Shown: piece after piece, positions 25,422 through 33,991 of the stretch
Layout: every line of letters starts with the position of its first letter
How positions within the stretch are numbered: the first letter of the stretch is position 1
From: Pseudomonadota bacterium
GTDB taxonomy: Bacteria > Bdellovibrionota > Bdellovibrionia > Bdellovibrionales > JACTMU01
Direction: 5' to 3'
Assembly (NCBI GenBank): GCA_014584465.1
Contig: JACTMU010000024.1
Span: 1 to 43,085 of the forward strand
DNA: 43,085 nucleotides
Notes under the pieces: model-generated
Database searches by the model: none
What the model saw: the letters and a program-made list of their open reading frames with translations, nothing else
What the model was told of the DNA's origin: nothing
Program-made: the position numbers and the translations under genes

Positions 25422-26186
25422 ATGGAAAAAACGGGTAGGATCAATGTGATTGAAACCTTCTTGGGGTGGATTGAAGGTCGGTTTTCTTGTGTAGCAAGCT
25501 TTGAGCCGCTGGGCTCACCGCTTTTTGACCGCATAGACTCCACGGTCCTTAAGAATGCCATCGACCATCGAGTTCCGCTCTATCTTGGAACTCGACTTGT
25601 CCTTCCTGTTGTGGGTGGCAATGATGCACTTTTTGGACTGATCGTCGTTGAAGAAAAGGTGCCCATGAATCTGAATCAATTAAAGACCCTCATGAACACC
25701 ATCTCCCACATTCTCGTCAGGCGGCTCATTGAAGCCGACCGCACGGACCAAGGTGATCCAGGCGGTAAGGAGACCCCTCCTCTCCTCATCTCTTCTGAAA
25801 ACCAATATGAGCGTCTTAAGAAAGCTCTTGAAATCCACGAATCGAGCCATCGTCTTCTCTTTTTCAACCTTGATCTCTTCAAACACAGCGATCTGGATCT
25901 TGATGGGAGCACAATCTACATCTCCGAATATACAACCTTGGATTCAGAGACACTTGGAAAACTTGAGCGACTCTACATCAATCTTCCGCTTATGGAAAAT
26001 CCACCCACCCTCATTCTAGGCACCTCACTCAGTGAAGATGAAACTCTATCTCATCCGACCTTTGAGGCCTACTCTGTGATTCAAAATGCCAACAAACACA
26101 GGATTGAATTAAGGATGGGGGCTCGCTCCAATGCTCAGGTCTACTACCTTTCCATTGGGCGGAACTCATCACACCCACTGCAATAG
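25422..26186 (+). CDS. Protein of unknown function next to a sigma-54 activator
   Basis: From the ATG at 25422 (after GGAGAAGAAC) the product has 254 residues. An N-terminal half with FSCVASFEPLGSPLFDRID and LVLPVVGGNDALFGLIVVEE resembles a small alpha/beta sensor (GAF-like) domain. A middle stretch of charged helix and a C-terminal half with LLFFNLDLFKHSDLDLDG and PPTLILGTSLSEDE follow. The latter faintly recalls the beta-strand regions of response or AAA-like domains without any Walker motif. No signal peptide. I cannot assign a function. It may work with the upstream activator, whose sensor domain has a similar look. Confidence 0.6.
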   Translation: MEKTGRINVIETFLGWIEGRFSCVASFEPLGSPLFDRIDSTVLKNAIDHRVPLYLGTRLVLPVVGGNDALFGLIVVEEKVPMNLNQLKTLMNTISHILVRRLIEADRTDQGDPGGKETPPLLISSENQYERLKKALEIHESSHRLLFFNLDLFKHSDLDLDGSTIYISEYTTLDSETLGKLERLYINLPLMENPPTLILGTSLSEDETLSHPTFEAYSVIQNANKHRIELRMGARSNAQVYYLSIGRNSSHPLQ

Positions 26187-26191
26187 TGCCT

Positions 26192-26215
26192 GGCCCTACG
26201 ATAGGGGCTCCTTTT
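26192..26215. terminator. Candidate terminator between convergent genes
   Basis: GGCCCTA and TAGGGGC form a short GC-rich hairpin with a one-base bulge, followed by TCCTTTT on the plus strand. It sits directly after the stop at 26186 and overlaps the end of the convergent minus-strand gene. Confidence 0.4.
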
Positions 26216-26723
26216 CATTTTCCTTGCTCTTCATCTTTCTGAGTGCACCATCGATTTGAAGCTCTCGTTTGATTCGATAAAGAATGACCTGTTCTTCAAG
26301 TCCGTCACTCGTCACAGGCTGTGGGGTCGAAAAGAAGTCGACCAAGACCTGCTCCTCTTTACGCACACTCACTTTGATGGAGGGTTTCCCCTGCAGTGCC
26401 CCTTTCGTCACGTAGACAAAGAGTTTGTAACGATGTCCCGCAGTGGATGCACCCTGAAGATGAGGGGGAATCCAAATGTCTTGACCCTGAACGAAGTCCG
26501 TCTCCACAATTCCCTCATCAGAACTATTGAGTAAGGAGGGATAATCAACCATCACAAGCTGAACGGCCCTCCAAACCCTGTCAAAGGGCGCTACGACGAC
26601 AATTTTCTGAAGTCCCCTGGAAGAGAGGGAGATTCCATCCTCCGCATCCGACGGACGATCCCCCTGAACACATGAGACACAGAAAATAAGCAGACTACAA
26701 ATCGATAGAATTTCTCGATACAT
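26196..26723 (-). CDS. Small lipoprotein, possibly BamC-like
   Basis: The 175-residue product starts with a signal sequence MYREILSICSLLIFCVSC whose lipobox Cys18 predicts a lipoprotein. The body VVVAPFDRVWRAVQLVM...EGIVETDF and the later alpha/beta pattern resemble the helix-grip repeats of BamC/NlpB-type outer-membrane assembly lipoproteins; this is a weak, fold-level resemblance. Its start overlaps the end of the larger lipoprotein gene by 29 nt, so the two are co-transcribed. The C-terminus is charged (RKMKSKENEKE). Confidence 0.6.
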   Translation of the reverse strand: MYREILSICSLLIFCVSCVQGDRPSDAEDGISLSSRGLQKIVVVAPFDRVWRAVQLVMVDYPSLLNSSDEGIVETDFVQGQDIWIPPHLQGASTAGHRYKLFVYVTKGALQGKPSIKVSVRKEEQVLVDFFSTPQPVTSDGLEEQVILYRIKRELQIDGALRKMKSKENEKEPLS

Positions 26724-28167
26724 GAGATACGCTCTCTAATAGTTGGGGACCAAGTTCAACGGACTGACCCTCTTTAGAATCTCCTAGATAGAGGATCTCC
26801 CAACGAAGCACATTCTTTTGCGATCTCTCACTCGGCCAGATTGGAATTTTAAGATCAGAGTGCCAATTCAATGAATAAAACTCCCATCGTCGGCTCTTAA
26901 TCTCAACGGTCACCCCTCCGTCTGCCTTCTTCTTTTCGACATCGGATAAGAGGGCATAGGTCGCCACTTCAGCCACTCCTTTAACGGATCTTGGCGGACT
27001 CATCGAAAGCTCGCCATTGGAGCTCAAAGTTGGAGGTTCAATGATGTCCAAAAATTCCGCTTCACTGGAAGGAGTCTCATAAAAGATGGTGCTCATCTCT
27101 GAAAGATTGATGTTCTTCATGTCATCACCTTCGGCTTTCTTTCGAAGAACCGCAAGCACTCGCTGAGCTGACCCAGCAGTCTCAAAGGCCCGAAGGTCGA
27201 TCTTCTTTCCTGGAACAGGATTCTTGATGTCCGTTGGATAGAGATAGCCCTCCTTTTCAACCAAACCAAAGGTCAACAGCGAATGGTTGGATGAAAATCT
27301 CGGCGCATTGAAACCAATCGTCTTATTGAAGGCAATCTCATCCACCGTCAGATCTTGCATTGCACTCTTAGTCACCTCCAAATCCTTAATAGATCCACCT
27401 ACAAATTGAAACTCATTGGCCAAACTGATGATGTCAGAACCATTTCGAACCCCATCAATCACAGTCTTAAATGGAAAACGAATGTGAACCGCCATCACGC
27501 GTTCGATCCCCCGAGAGCGAAAGAAGAGCCTATATCCCGACTTATCAAAAGTGATTGGAAATATGTAGGATTCCGTCTGCTTGGGAATGGCGATGTTACT
27601 GGGAAGAGCAATCTGTTGCCCCATAATGTCCAGAATGTCCACCTCCGGACTGATGAATGAAGACATGTCAAACTGGATTAAGGCTCCTCGGGTCGCTGCG
27701 GGAAGGACGATCCCAACATCGAGAACTCCATCTTTGACAAGCCTTCCATAGCCCCGTGTATCTCCCTTGACTTCAATCGACTCATTCTGATCTGCGCTGC
27801 GCAACGCAAAGCTCTGACCTTGTGGCAACTGGTCATAAAAGGTCGCTCTCAGGTACCCGGGCGCCTCAATGGTCACCGGCAAACCCGAAACCCAATCCTG
27901 AGGGACAATCACATCACCTTTATCATCAGAGGTGTAGAAATTACCGGAAAATGGCTCATCCAATGCAAAACCGACCAAAACCGAGGCGTTATGAATGGGA
28001 ACTCCCATCTCATCAACAACCCGTAATGCTGGACCCGCAGTGGGGTTGCCTAAAGATTCTAGCCTCCCCCCGTCTGTTTTTCTACTGAGAACTCCCTCCT
28101 CTCCTTGAGGTGAGCAACCCACCAATGCGGCCACCGTGGCAACAAATAGATATGACAAAAATTTCAT
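26695..28167 (-). CDS. Large lipoprotein with an N-terminal carboxypeptidase-regulatory-like domain
   Basis: The 490-residue product has a signal sequence ending LVGC (Cys18), so it is a predicted lipoprotein. Residues about 45-115 (LRVVDEMGVPIHNASVLVGF ... TSDDKGDVIVP ... APGYLRATF) have the Ig-like pattern of carboxypeptidase-regulatory domains found in surface proteins. The remaining beta-rich region is not recognised. It is the first gene of a two-lipoprotein operon with the 175-residue lipoprotein downstream. A surface or periplasmic structural role is likely. Confidence 0.65.
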   Translation of the reverse strand: MKFLSYLFVATVAALVGCSPQGEEGVLSRKTDGGRLESLGNPTAGPALRVVDEMGVPIHNASVLVGFALDEPFSGNFYTSDDKGDVIVPQDWVSGLPVTIEAPGYLRATFYDQLPQGQSFALRSADQNESIEVKGDTRGYGRLVKDGVLDVGIVLPAATRGALIQFDMSSFISPEVDILDIMGQQIALPSNIAIPKQTESYIFPITFDKSGYRLFFRSRGIERVMAVHIRFPFKTVIDGVRNGSDIISLANEFQFVGGSIKDLEVTKSAMQDLTVDEIAFNKTIGFNAPRFSSNHSLLTFGLVEKEGYLYPTDIKNPVPGKKIDLRAFETAGSAQRVLAVLRKKAEGDDMKNINLSEMSTIFYETPSSEAEFLDIIEPPTLSSNGELSMSPPRSVKGVAEVATYALLSDVEKKKADGGVTVEIKSRRWEFYSLNWHSDLKIPIWPSERSQKNVLRWEILYLGDSKEGQSVELGPQLLESVSHVSRNSIDL

Positions 28168-28287
28168 TAACTACCCCCTATCATCCATGTTTCTATCTAT
28201 TGCAATCACGGCCAAATTCTTTGTCAACCGCCAAATCCTTAGCTCACGAAGATCTCACTTCTGCCCCCCCTCCTACATCAAGAAGGA

Positions 28288-28317
28288 TTGACACGCCCAA
28301 CCGATCTATCATAGTAT
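28288..28317 (+). promoter_or_regulatory. Sigma-70-type promoter for tRNA-Met
   Basis: TTGACA (28288-28293) is a perfect -35 box. TAGTAT (28312-28317) follows with 18-bp spacing as the -10 box. It lies 45 bp upstream of the tRNA gene. Confidence 0.5.
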
Positions 28318-28361
28318 TGGCGCTCCAAATATGAGTGTGCCAAGATGCACCACTCCCTTAC

Positions 28362-28438
28362 GGCGGGGTAGCTCAGCTGGTTAGAGCAGCGGAATCATAA
28401 TCCGCGGGTCGGGGGTTCAAGTCCCTCCTCCGCTACCA
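28362..28438 (+). tRNA. tRNA-Met (CAT), elongator type
   Basis: The 77-nt gene includes an encoded CCA. The acceptor stem GGCGGGG pairs with CTCCGCT (two G-U pairs). The D-arm is GCTC/GAGC. The anticodon stem GCGGA/TCCGC encloses ATCATAA with anticodon CAT. The T-arm is GGGGG-TTCAAGT-CCCTC. Its identity as elongator Met rather than Ile2 (lysidine) follows the overall similarity to elongator tRNA-Met. Confidence 0.93.
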
Positions 28439-28501
28439 ATTTTTGTCACGATAGTCCCGTTCCAGGGGAAACAAGAAAAGAAAAAGAATAACAAACAGAT
28501 A

Positions 28502-28600
28502 CGAGGCGGGCCGACGAAGGGCTAGCCAGAGGCGCTAACTCGAGGAGGCTCAACGAAGGTATAAGGAAAACTTATAGAAATCGGCAAAAATGGAATTACC
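28502..28600. repeat. MITE/REP-like element, copy B (inverted, one end missing)
   Basis: This stretch matches the reverse complement of 23189-23287. The first 65 or so bases differ at only one position that I can see; the match then weakens toward GGAATTACC. The other terminal inverted repeat present in copy A is absent, so this copy is truncated. It lies between tRNA-Met and two decayed gene fragments. Confidence 0.75.
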
Positions 28601-28617
28601 AAAGATTTCTCATTCGA

Positions 28618-28838
28618 GTGGAACTTTGGAATCAAATGAGCCCTGCGAGCAAGGCCGGTCTTCTAACTCATGAAATTATCTATGAACATTTTTCAAAACT
28701 AGGCGAGGAAAACTCAGTCAAGGCACGCAAGTTCAACAGTCACTTGTTTGAAACCCAGATCTGGGTTTTGAAAAGGATCTCAAGGTCGATGAGTTTTGGA
28801 AGTTTCTACGAGATCTTGAAATCCCGATCTATCCGTAA
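28618..28838 (+). pseudogene. Frameshifted C-terminal remnant of an unknown protein
   Basis: One frame from 28618 reads ELWNQMSPASKAGLLTHEII...GEENSVKARKFNSHLF, which looks like real protein. Near 28760 the coherent reading jumps frame. From 28761 it continues LGFEKDLKVDEFWKFLRDLE-IPIYP and stops at TAA (28836-28838). The 5' part of the gene is missing, replaced by the repeat copy B. I interpret this as a decayed gene with one frameshift. The parent family is unknown to me. Confidence 0.6.
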
Positions 28839-28870
28839 CGGTCACCCGTTTTTTCATCTGACCTTCTGGA

Positions 28871-29119
28871 TTGAAATCGTGCTTGTGCGGGCTTGGATTT
28901 CATTGCTCACGAGAGGTCAAACTCCACCAATACTATAAGGTCTCATTAGGATCGGATCGTGAAATACCCCTGCTCATCCGTCCGGTTCGAGTCAAAAAAG
29001 ATGGACGCCGCTATCAAGCCGGAGCCCTTTTTGTAGACTTGAACCGGCAAAAGCTTGCCATTATCAAAAAGTTCATCAAGAGCCAAAAGAATCGCACCTA
29101 CAATGTGCCAATGGATTAA
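28871..29119 (+). pseudogene. PilZ-domain-like gene remnant
   Basis: The frame gives CGLGFHCSREVKLHQYYKVS, then IPLLIRPVRVKKDGRRYQAG-ALFVDL, then KLAIIKKFIK. This matches the second half of a PilZ domain (c-di-GMP binding), ending with the typical G-x-x-F-V-D-L-x-x-x-x-L-x-x-I-x-x-F-I pattern. The N-terminal RxxxR motif is absent and an in-frame stop lies just upstream, so it is probably a truncated remnant. An intact short protein cannot be excluded. Confidence 0.5.
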
Positions 29120-29135
29120 TCTAGCACAATGCAAA

Positions 29136-30092
29136 TCACTCTCTATACTGCAGGTGAACGACCTCATCCTGCTCGATCCTCCGGGGTGAGTAAAAGAGGA
29201 TCGGCGATTTGTATTGTGAGTTCTCAGCGAGATATTGATACTCACTGCCCAGAAAAATTCTCGACGCAATTGTAACCGCAATCCCTTCTCCGCCCTCCAA
29301 AATAGACCAGTTGCGTGGCAAAAAGAGTTGCCTCTTCCTCTTCAAATCGAAGATCTCCTGCGCTTTGGAGAGAAATCTCGCGGAAAATTCCGTCGGAGGA
29401 TTTCGATAGAGCTCTTCTGGGCGTCCTTGAGTCTCAATCTCCCCATAGTTCAACAAAACAAGACGATCGGACAAACTCAAAGCCTCCGACTGGTCGTGGG
29501 TGACAAGAATCGTCGTGAGTCCCAATTTTTTGGTCAATTTTCGAATTTGAATCCCGAGCTCCTCTCGCAAAATCGCGTCCAAATTACTGAGCGGCTCATC
29601 CAAGAGCAAAAGATCTGGCGACATCACCAAGGCTCTGGCTAAGGCCACTCTCTGCTGTTGTCCCCCACTGAGCTGATAACCATATCTCTGAGTTAGCTCC
29701 TGGAGCTGGACCAACTCCAGCACATCATTCACCCTTTGCTCAATCTTCCTCGAATCTCCCACCTTCTTTACACGAAGAGGAAACGCCACATTCTCAAACA
29801 GGTTCAGATGGGGCCAAATCGCATAGTTTTGAAAAACCAACCCAAGGTTTCGCTTTTCTGGCGGCATAAAAACTCTCTTATGAGAAAGTTCAACTCCATT
29901 AAGTACAATGGGACCACTCTCAAAGTCAGGCCTTTCAAGACCTGCCAAACATCTTAGAATCGTCGTCTTTCCAGAACCCGATGCGCCAAGCAAAGAGACA
30001 AATTCTCCCTTTGCGACCTCAAGATGAAGTCCCTTCAATACTGGCGTATCATCAAAGGTCTTAGACAATCTTTGGATTGACAAGTAAGACAT
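29136..30092 (-). CDS. ABC transporter ATPase, iron(III)/polyamine importer type (FbpC-like)
   Basis: This 318-residue ATPase energises the importer formed with the two upstream genes. It has Walker A GASGSGKTT, Q-loop VFQNYAIWPHLNLFENV, signature LSGGQQQR, Walker B LLLLDEPLSNLD and switch THDQSEAL. A C-terminal regulatory region (about 240-318) is shorter than the TOBE domains of many relatives. The start follows AAAGGAG with 7-nt spacing. It lies 93 nt after the permease gene on the same strand. The substrate is likely ferric iron, but thiamine, polyamine or phosphonate systems share this architecture. Confidence 0.88.
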   Translation of the reverse strand: MSYLSIQRLSKTFDDTPVLKGLHLEVAKGEFVSLLGASGSGKTTILRCLAGLERPDFESGPIVLNGVELSHKRVFMPPEKRNLGLVFQNYAIWPHLNLFENVAFPLRVKKVGDSRKIEQRVNDVLELVQLQELTQRYGYQLSGGQQQRVALARALVMSPDLLLLDEPLSNLDAILREELGIQIRKLTKKLGLTTILVTHDQSEALSLSDRLVLLNYGEIETQGRPEELYRNPPTEFSARFLSKAQEIFDLKRKRQLFLPRNWSILEGGEGIAVTIASRIFLGSEYQYLAENSQYKSPILFYSPRRIEQDEVVHLQYRE

Positions 30093-30185
30093 CTCTCGAC
30101 TCCTTTAAACAAACTTTCATCAACTTCCTCAAGACTGCAACAATCTTGCGCTCATCGCACAACTTGTCCAAAATTAAATTCCCAA

Positions 30186-31799
30186 TCAGTATCCTACACG
30201 ACCACGACTGATCCAACGTGCCAACTCATTCAAAAATAGAATCATCAACATAAGAAGTACCGATAGCGCACCCGCCGAGGCATGATCTGCATAATCCTGG
30301 AGGTCAAAGATGACGGTCCCAATCGTGCGAAAGCCCGGACTGGTCAAAAAAATACTCATCGTCAACTCACCTAGTATAGGAATCAACACCAAGAAAAAGC
30401 CTCCCACAATCTCTGAACGCAGTATTGGGAGTTTGATCTGAGTCCAGACTTGACTCTTTGTTGCTCCAAAGACCCTCCCCGCCTCAAATAATGTCGGAGA
30501 GATATTAAGATAGCCATTTTTAAGTGGCTGAAAACAGAGTGAGGTGTGCTTCAATATATAGGCGACCACCGCAATGGCTGCCGTATTGTAGAGATTGATC
30601 CCATATTTCCCAGAATAGGTCACGATCATGGCAAGAGCCAAGACAGCTCCAGGCGTTGCAAGAGGTATCGCAAAGATCCAATCAAGAAACCTCAGTCTCT
30701 GAACCTTTGTAGAACCTACATTCAGAGCGGTTAACGAAATCAAAACAATCGTCAATGCGGCAACTCCTCCATAGATAAGACTCGTGACAATGGCAACTTG
30801 TGTCTCACTCAATTCAAAGAGAACATATCGATAGGAGCGAAGAGTGACCTCTGAAAGACAGGCAAGCCCCTCCAACTGCAAACACCCTGGGGGCACCAGA
30901 GTTGATAAGATCTGAGCTGCAAAAGGAAGCATCCAAAAGACGAGCTGAGAGCTCCAAAAGCAGATCTGAAAGATCACAAAAGATCGACGACTCAGCAAAG
31001 AGGAACCTCCCTTTGCCGAAGGCTTTGCACCAACGGTCACAAATTTCTGCTCACGTCTCTGAATCCAACCATTGATCACAAAAGAGGGAAGAGAGATCAA
31101 AAAAAGCACGAGGGCAATCACAGGGGCCTTCGTCATACCCTCAACACCACCCATTTGGAGCGTCTGATAAATCTTATAGGTCAACGTAAAGACTCGCTCT
31201 GGTGCTCCAATCCAAGCAGGAATCGCAAAGGCTGAGATGTTCAGTGCAAAGCAGAGTGCAAATCCCGAGACCAGAGAGGGCATAAGCAGAGGAAGCTCAA
31301 TTTTTCTTAAAGTTTGAAATGAAGAGGCTCCTGAAAGTCGAGCAGCTTCAAAAAGTGCTGGGTCCATCTTTTTGATTCGATCTTCCACTAAGAGAAAAGC
31401 CACTGGGACATGGGCGACACCAAAGACAAAGGAGAGTCCGGACAAGCTGTACAGAGCAAATGGAAGGGGCAAGTGCGCTCCTAACACCCCCGTTGCAGGA
31501 TTCCATGAAAGCACATAGGCCGAGGCCAAAACAAAATTGGGGATGAGATAGGGAATCAGCAATAGGAGTCTTTGAAGACGTTGTCCTCGCCATTCAGCCT
31601 GAGCAAAGAAGTGGGCAAAATAGGTCGCAACAACAACTGAAAGAAGTGCCCCTAAACCACCAGACCAAAATGTCTGTAGAAGGGCCTTTGTGAAGCTCGA
31701 AGAGAGAATCACCTCTTCAACTTGAGCCCAAGAGACGTGACTTAAGAGCTCTCCAATCGGAAACCAAAAAAAGATAAGTAACGGAATAAGAAGAATCAC
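30186..31799 (-). CDS. ABC transporter permease, two fused membrane domains (FbpB-like)
   Basis: The 537-residue integral membrane protein contains two BPD-type permease domains, each with about six helices. Each has an EAA loop: EAARLSGASSFQTLRKIELP in the first half and EAGRVFGATKSQVWTQIKLP in the second. Such fused permeases are typical of FbpB/ThiP importers. The GTG start overlaps the binding-protein stop by one base (TAGTG), showing tight coupling. Confidence 0.9.
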   Translation of the reverse strand: MILLIPLLIFFWFPIGELLSHVSWAQVEEVILSSSFTKALLQTFWSGGLGALLSVVVATYFAHFFAQAEWRGQRLQRLLLLIPYLIPNFVLASAYVLSWNPATGVLGAHLPLPFALYSLSGLSFVFGVAHVPVAFLLVEDRIKKMDPALFEAARLSGASSFQTLRKIELPLLMPSLVSGFALCFALNISAFAIPAWIGAPERVFTLTYKIYQTLQMGGVEGMTKAPVIALVLFLISLPSFVINGWIQRREQKFVTVGAKPSAKGGSSLLSRRSFVIFQICFWSSQLVFWMLPFAAQILSTLVPPGCLQLEGLACLSEVTLRSYRYVLFELSETQVAIVTSLIYGGVAALTIVLISLTALNVGSTKVQRLRFLDWIFAIPLATPGAVLALAMIVTYSGKYGINLYNTAAIAVVAYILKHTSLCFQPLKNGYLNISPTLFEAGRVFGATKSQVWTQIKLPILRSEIVGGFFLVLIPILGELTMSIFLTSPGFRTIGTVIFDLQDYADHASAGALSVLLMLMILFLNELARWISRGRVGY

Positions 31800-32761
31800 T
31801 ACTCGAGAACAATCTCTGAGAAATTTTGCTTAATCTTCTGACCCTCTTTCCAAACCTCTTCGATGTTCTGATCGGTCCAAGGAGTCGTATTCTTGGTGAT
31901 CTCAGTAAGAGCCCTAGCCCCTTCTGGCGGTGGGACTTCTTTACGAACACTGTACATGTATCCTTTTCTAAGCATCTCTTGAACCTTCGGCGTCATCACA
32001 AATGAGGCAAATTTTTCTGCGACATCTCTTTGCCCAGATGTCTTCGTCACCACCTGCATACTGGGAATCGGTATCGATCCATCTTCAGGATAGATGACCT
32101 CAATGGGGCTCCCCCTTTTGATCGACGCCAGGGCATTTTCAAGAAGCACAATCCCGATCTTCTTCTCTCCCGATTCCACCTTTTGGATGACGGCCGAATT
32201 TCCACCGCTCGATCCAATGCGATTCTTGGATAGCGCTTTAAAGTAATCCCATCCATACTTGCGACTCAAATAGGCCACGGTCGAAAAAGTTGTTCCTGAT
32301 TCAAGAGGGCTCCCCATCTGGATCTGTCCGCTAAACTCTCCCTTGGTGAGATCTGAAAAGCCCTTGGGCCTCTTTGAGGTTTCCACACTCTTATGCACAA
32401 TCATCACCATCATTGAGTAGTAGTTGGTCTCATACTTCTTCCCACTCTTTAGCGGAATGATGAGATCTCTTTGACTTAAACCATAGGTCCAAAATGGGTC
32501 TGAGCTCATGATCACATCCGCCATAGGTCTCTTTGCCAAAAGCTCCGCTTCAAATTTTGCCTGCAACTTTTCTGATCCAGCCTGGTAAACCTGCACGTCC
32601 ACTGTGGGATTTTCTTCCTCAAACGCAATTTCGATGGGTCGAATGAACTCTTTGTAGATCGACGTATAAACCCACAATGAACTCTTCGCACTGGCCTCAG
32701 ATCGCCCGAGCGAAACGATCGTTAGAACAACTGCAACTGCCCCTATCTTCATCTTCATCAT
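31799..32761 (-). CDS. Extracellular solute-binding protein (FbpA-like)
   Basis: The 320-residue product begins MMKMKIGAVAVVLTIVSLG with a cleavable signal (AxA near SEASA). The mature protein starts LWVYTSIYKEFIRP, a typical opening of the iron/polyamine SBP family, with NPTVDVQVYQAGSEKLQAKF and MADVIMSSDPFW. It delivers substrate to the permease encoded downstream. A Tyr pair (TNYYS) is present, but I cannot confirm it as an iron ligand. I chose the ATG at 32761, with GGAGAG about 10 nt upstream; the frame extends to 32776. Confidence 0.87.
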   Translation of the reverse strand: MMKMKIGAVAVVLTIVSLGRSEASAKSSLWVYTSIYKEFIRPIEIAFEEENPTVDVQVYQAGSEKLQAKFEAELLAKRPMADVIMSSDPFWTYGLSQRDLIIPLKSGKKYETNYYSMMVMIVHKSVETSKRPKGFSDLTKGEFSGQIQMGSPLESGTTFSTVAYLSRKYGWDYFKALSKNRIGSSGGNSAVIQKVESGEKKIGIVLLENALASIKRGSPIEVIYPEDGSIPIPSMQVVTKTSGQRDVAEKFASFVMTPKVQEMLRKGYMYSVRKEVPPPEGARALTEITKNTTPWTDQNIEEVWKEGQKIKQNFSEIVLE

Positions 32762-32926
32762 GCACCTACTCTCCAAAAGCTACTGAACCCGGACCCATTC
32801 TTTACCGCGCAAGTCATTGCCGCAAAAACCGCCTACTGAGGGTTGGAAAACTGGGCCAAAGATAACGGCGGGAGCAAAACCCTGTCAATTGAAAATAATG
32901 CGCCATTTCATTTGTTGGATCACTCC

Positions 32927-32999
32927 CGTGAAACATGCTTTCGAGGTGATTTTCACCCGACACCTGTTATACAGAGACTGACGCGAAACCTGCTTTCGA
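32927..32999. promoter_or_regulatory. Repeated short hairpins in the hemB leader
   Basis: CGTGAAACATGCTTTCGA (32927-32944) and CGCGAAACCTGCTTTCGA (32982-32999) are direct repeats matching at 16 of 18 positions. In each the GAAA and TTTC arms can pair. A further small hairpin, GGTGATTTTCACC, sits between them at 32945-32957. They end 29 bp before the hemB start, so binding of a regulator or an RNA element controlling the hem operon is plausible. Confidence 0.4.
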
Positions 33000-33028
33000 A
33001 TTTAGGCCTTAGCATTAGGAGAGACCCA

Positions 33029-33991
33029 GTGAAACGCCTTCATCGCATGCGAGCGACACAGTGGCTTCGCAACATGAGCTCCCAAGTTGAATTTACGACT
33101 TCGCATCTGGTGCAACCACTCTTTGTGGTGGATCGCCTTTCAAAGAGTGAACCCATTGCCAATCTCAGAGGAGCTCAAAGAAACACTCTCTCAGATGCTT
33201 TGAGAGTCATCGAAGCTGATCTTGAACAGGGCGTTCGTCACTTCTTGCTTTTTGCCATTCCTCACGAAAAGTCTGACGGCGGGTTTCGTCGTGACGGAGA
33301 AACAGCGATCATCTCAAGGATCAAGGATCAATTTGGTTCTGCACTTCACCTCTGGGTCGACACCTGCCTTTGCTCATCCACCTCGCATGGGCATTGTGGC
33401 CTCTTCGATTCCAATGGGAGTTTGGATCTTGAAACCACACTGAGTGAACTCTCCTTGGCCGCTCTTAAATTTGCTCAAGCTGGAGCCGATGGGATCAGTC
33501 CCAGCGATATGATGGATGGTAGAGTCAAAGCCATTCGTCAGACGCTCGACGAAAATGGATTTTCGATGGTCCCCATTATGAGTTACAGCACAAAGTTTTC
33601 CAGCCAATTCTATGGTCCCTTTCGAGACGCAGCTCAATCTGCCCCCCAGTTTGGGGACCGCAAGACCTACCAGATTGATGTTCGAAACCGAAGCGATGCC
33701 ATAGCCTCCTCGATCCGCTGCAAGGATGAGGGGGCAGACCTTTTGATGGTGAAGCCGGGTTTGACCTCTCTGGATCTGATTGGACCCATTGCAAGTCAGA
33801 CTGGGCTTCCTGTGGGCGCCTACCAAGTAAGTGGAGAGTACGCAGGCCTGGAGCTTCTGGCTGAGAGAGGGGCTCTTGATTTTGAGTTGGCACTTCTAGA
33901 AACGTGGTATGTCTACCGTCGAGCGGGAGCAACTTTCATTATCACCTATGGCGCTCGACGAGCCCGAGAGATAGGAGTTCACCTACAATGA
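33029..33991 (+). CDS. hemB: Delta-aminolevulinic acid dehydratase (porphobilinogen synthase) HemB
   Basis: HemB joins two 5-aminolevulinate molecules to make porphobilinogen. It has catalytic Lys189 (MSYSTKFSS) and Lys242 ([10 protein letters not shown]). The metal-site pattern [14 protein letters not shown] has Cys113, Cys115 and Cys123, indicating the zinc-dependent type. The GTG at 33029 follows AGGAGAG with 5-nt spacing; the frame is open to 32843, but that extension is not HemB-like. The 320 residues are typical. The stop overlaps the hemL start (ATGA). It is the first gene of the hem operon. Confidence 0.95.
   Translation: MKRLHRMRATQWLRNMSSQVEFTTSHLVQPLFVVDRLSKSEPIANLRGAQRNTLSDALRVIEADLEQGVRHFLLFAIPHEKSDGGFRRDGETAIISRIKDQFGSALHLWVDTCLCSSTSHGHCGLFDSNGSLDLETTLSELSLAALKFAQAGADGISPSDMMDGRVKAIRQTLDENGFSMVPIMSYSTKFSSQFYGPFRDAAQSAPQFGDRKTYQIDVRNRSDAIASSIRCKDEGADLLMVKPGLTSLDLIGPIASQTGLPVGAYQVSGEYAGLELLAERGALDFELALLETWYVYRRAGATFIITYGARRAREIGVHLQ

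Noticed and set aside
32843-33028. N-terminal extension of hemB
   Set aside because: The residues are not HemB-like, and the GTG at 33029 has a near-ideal Shine-Dalgarno. The stretch is better read as a regulatory leader.
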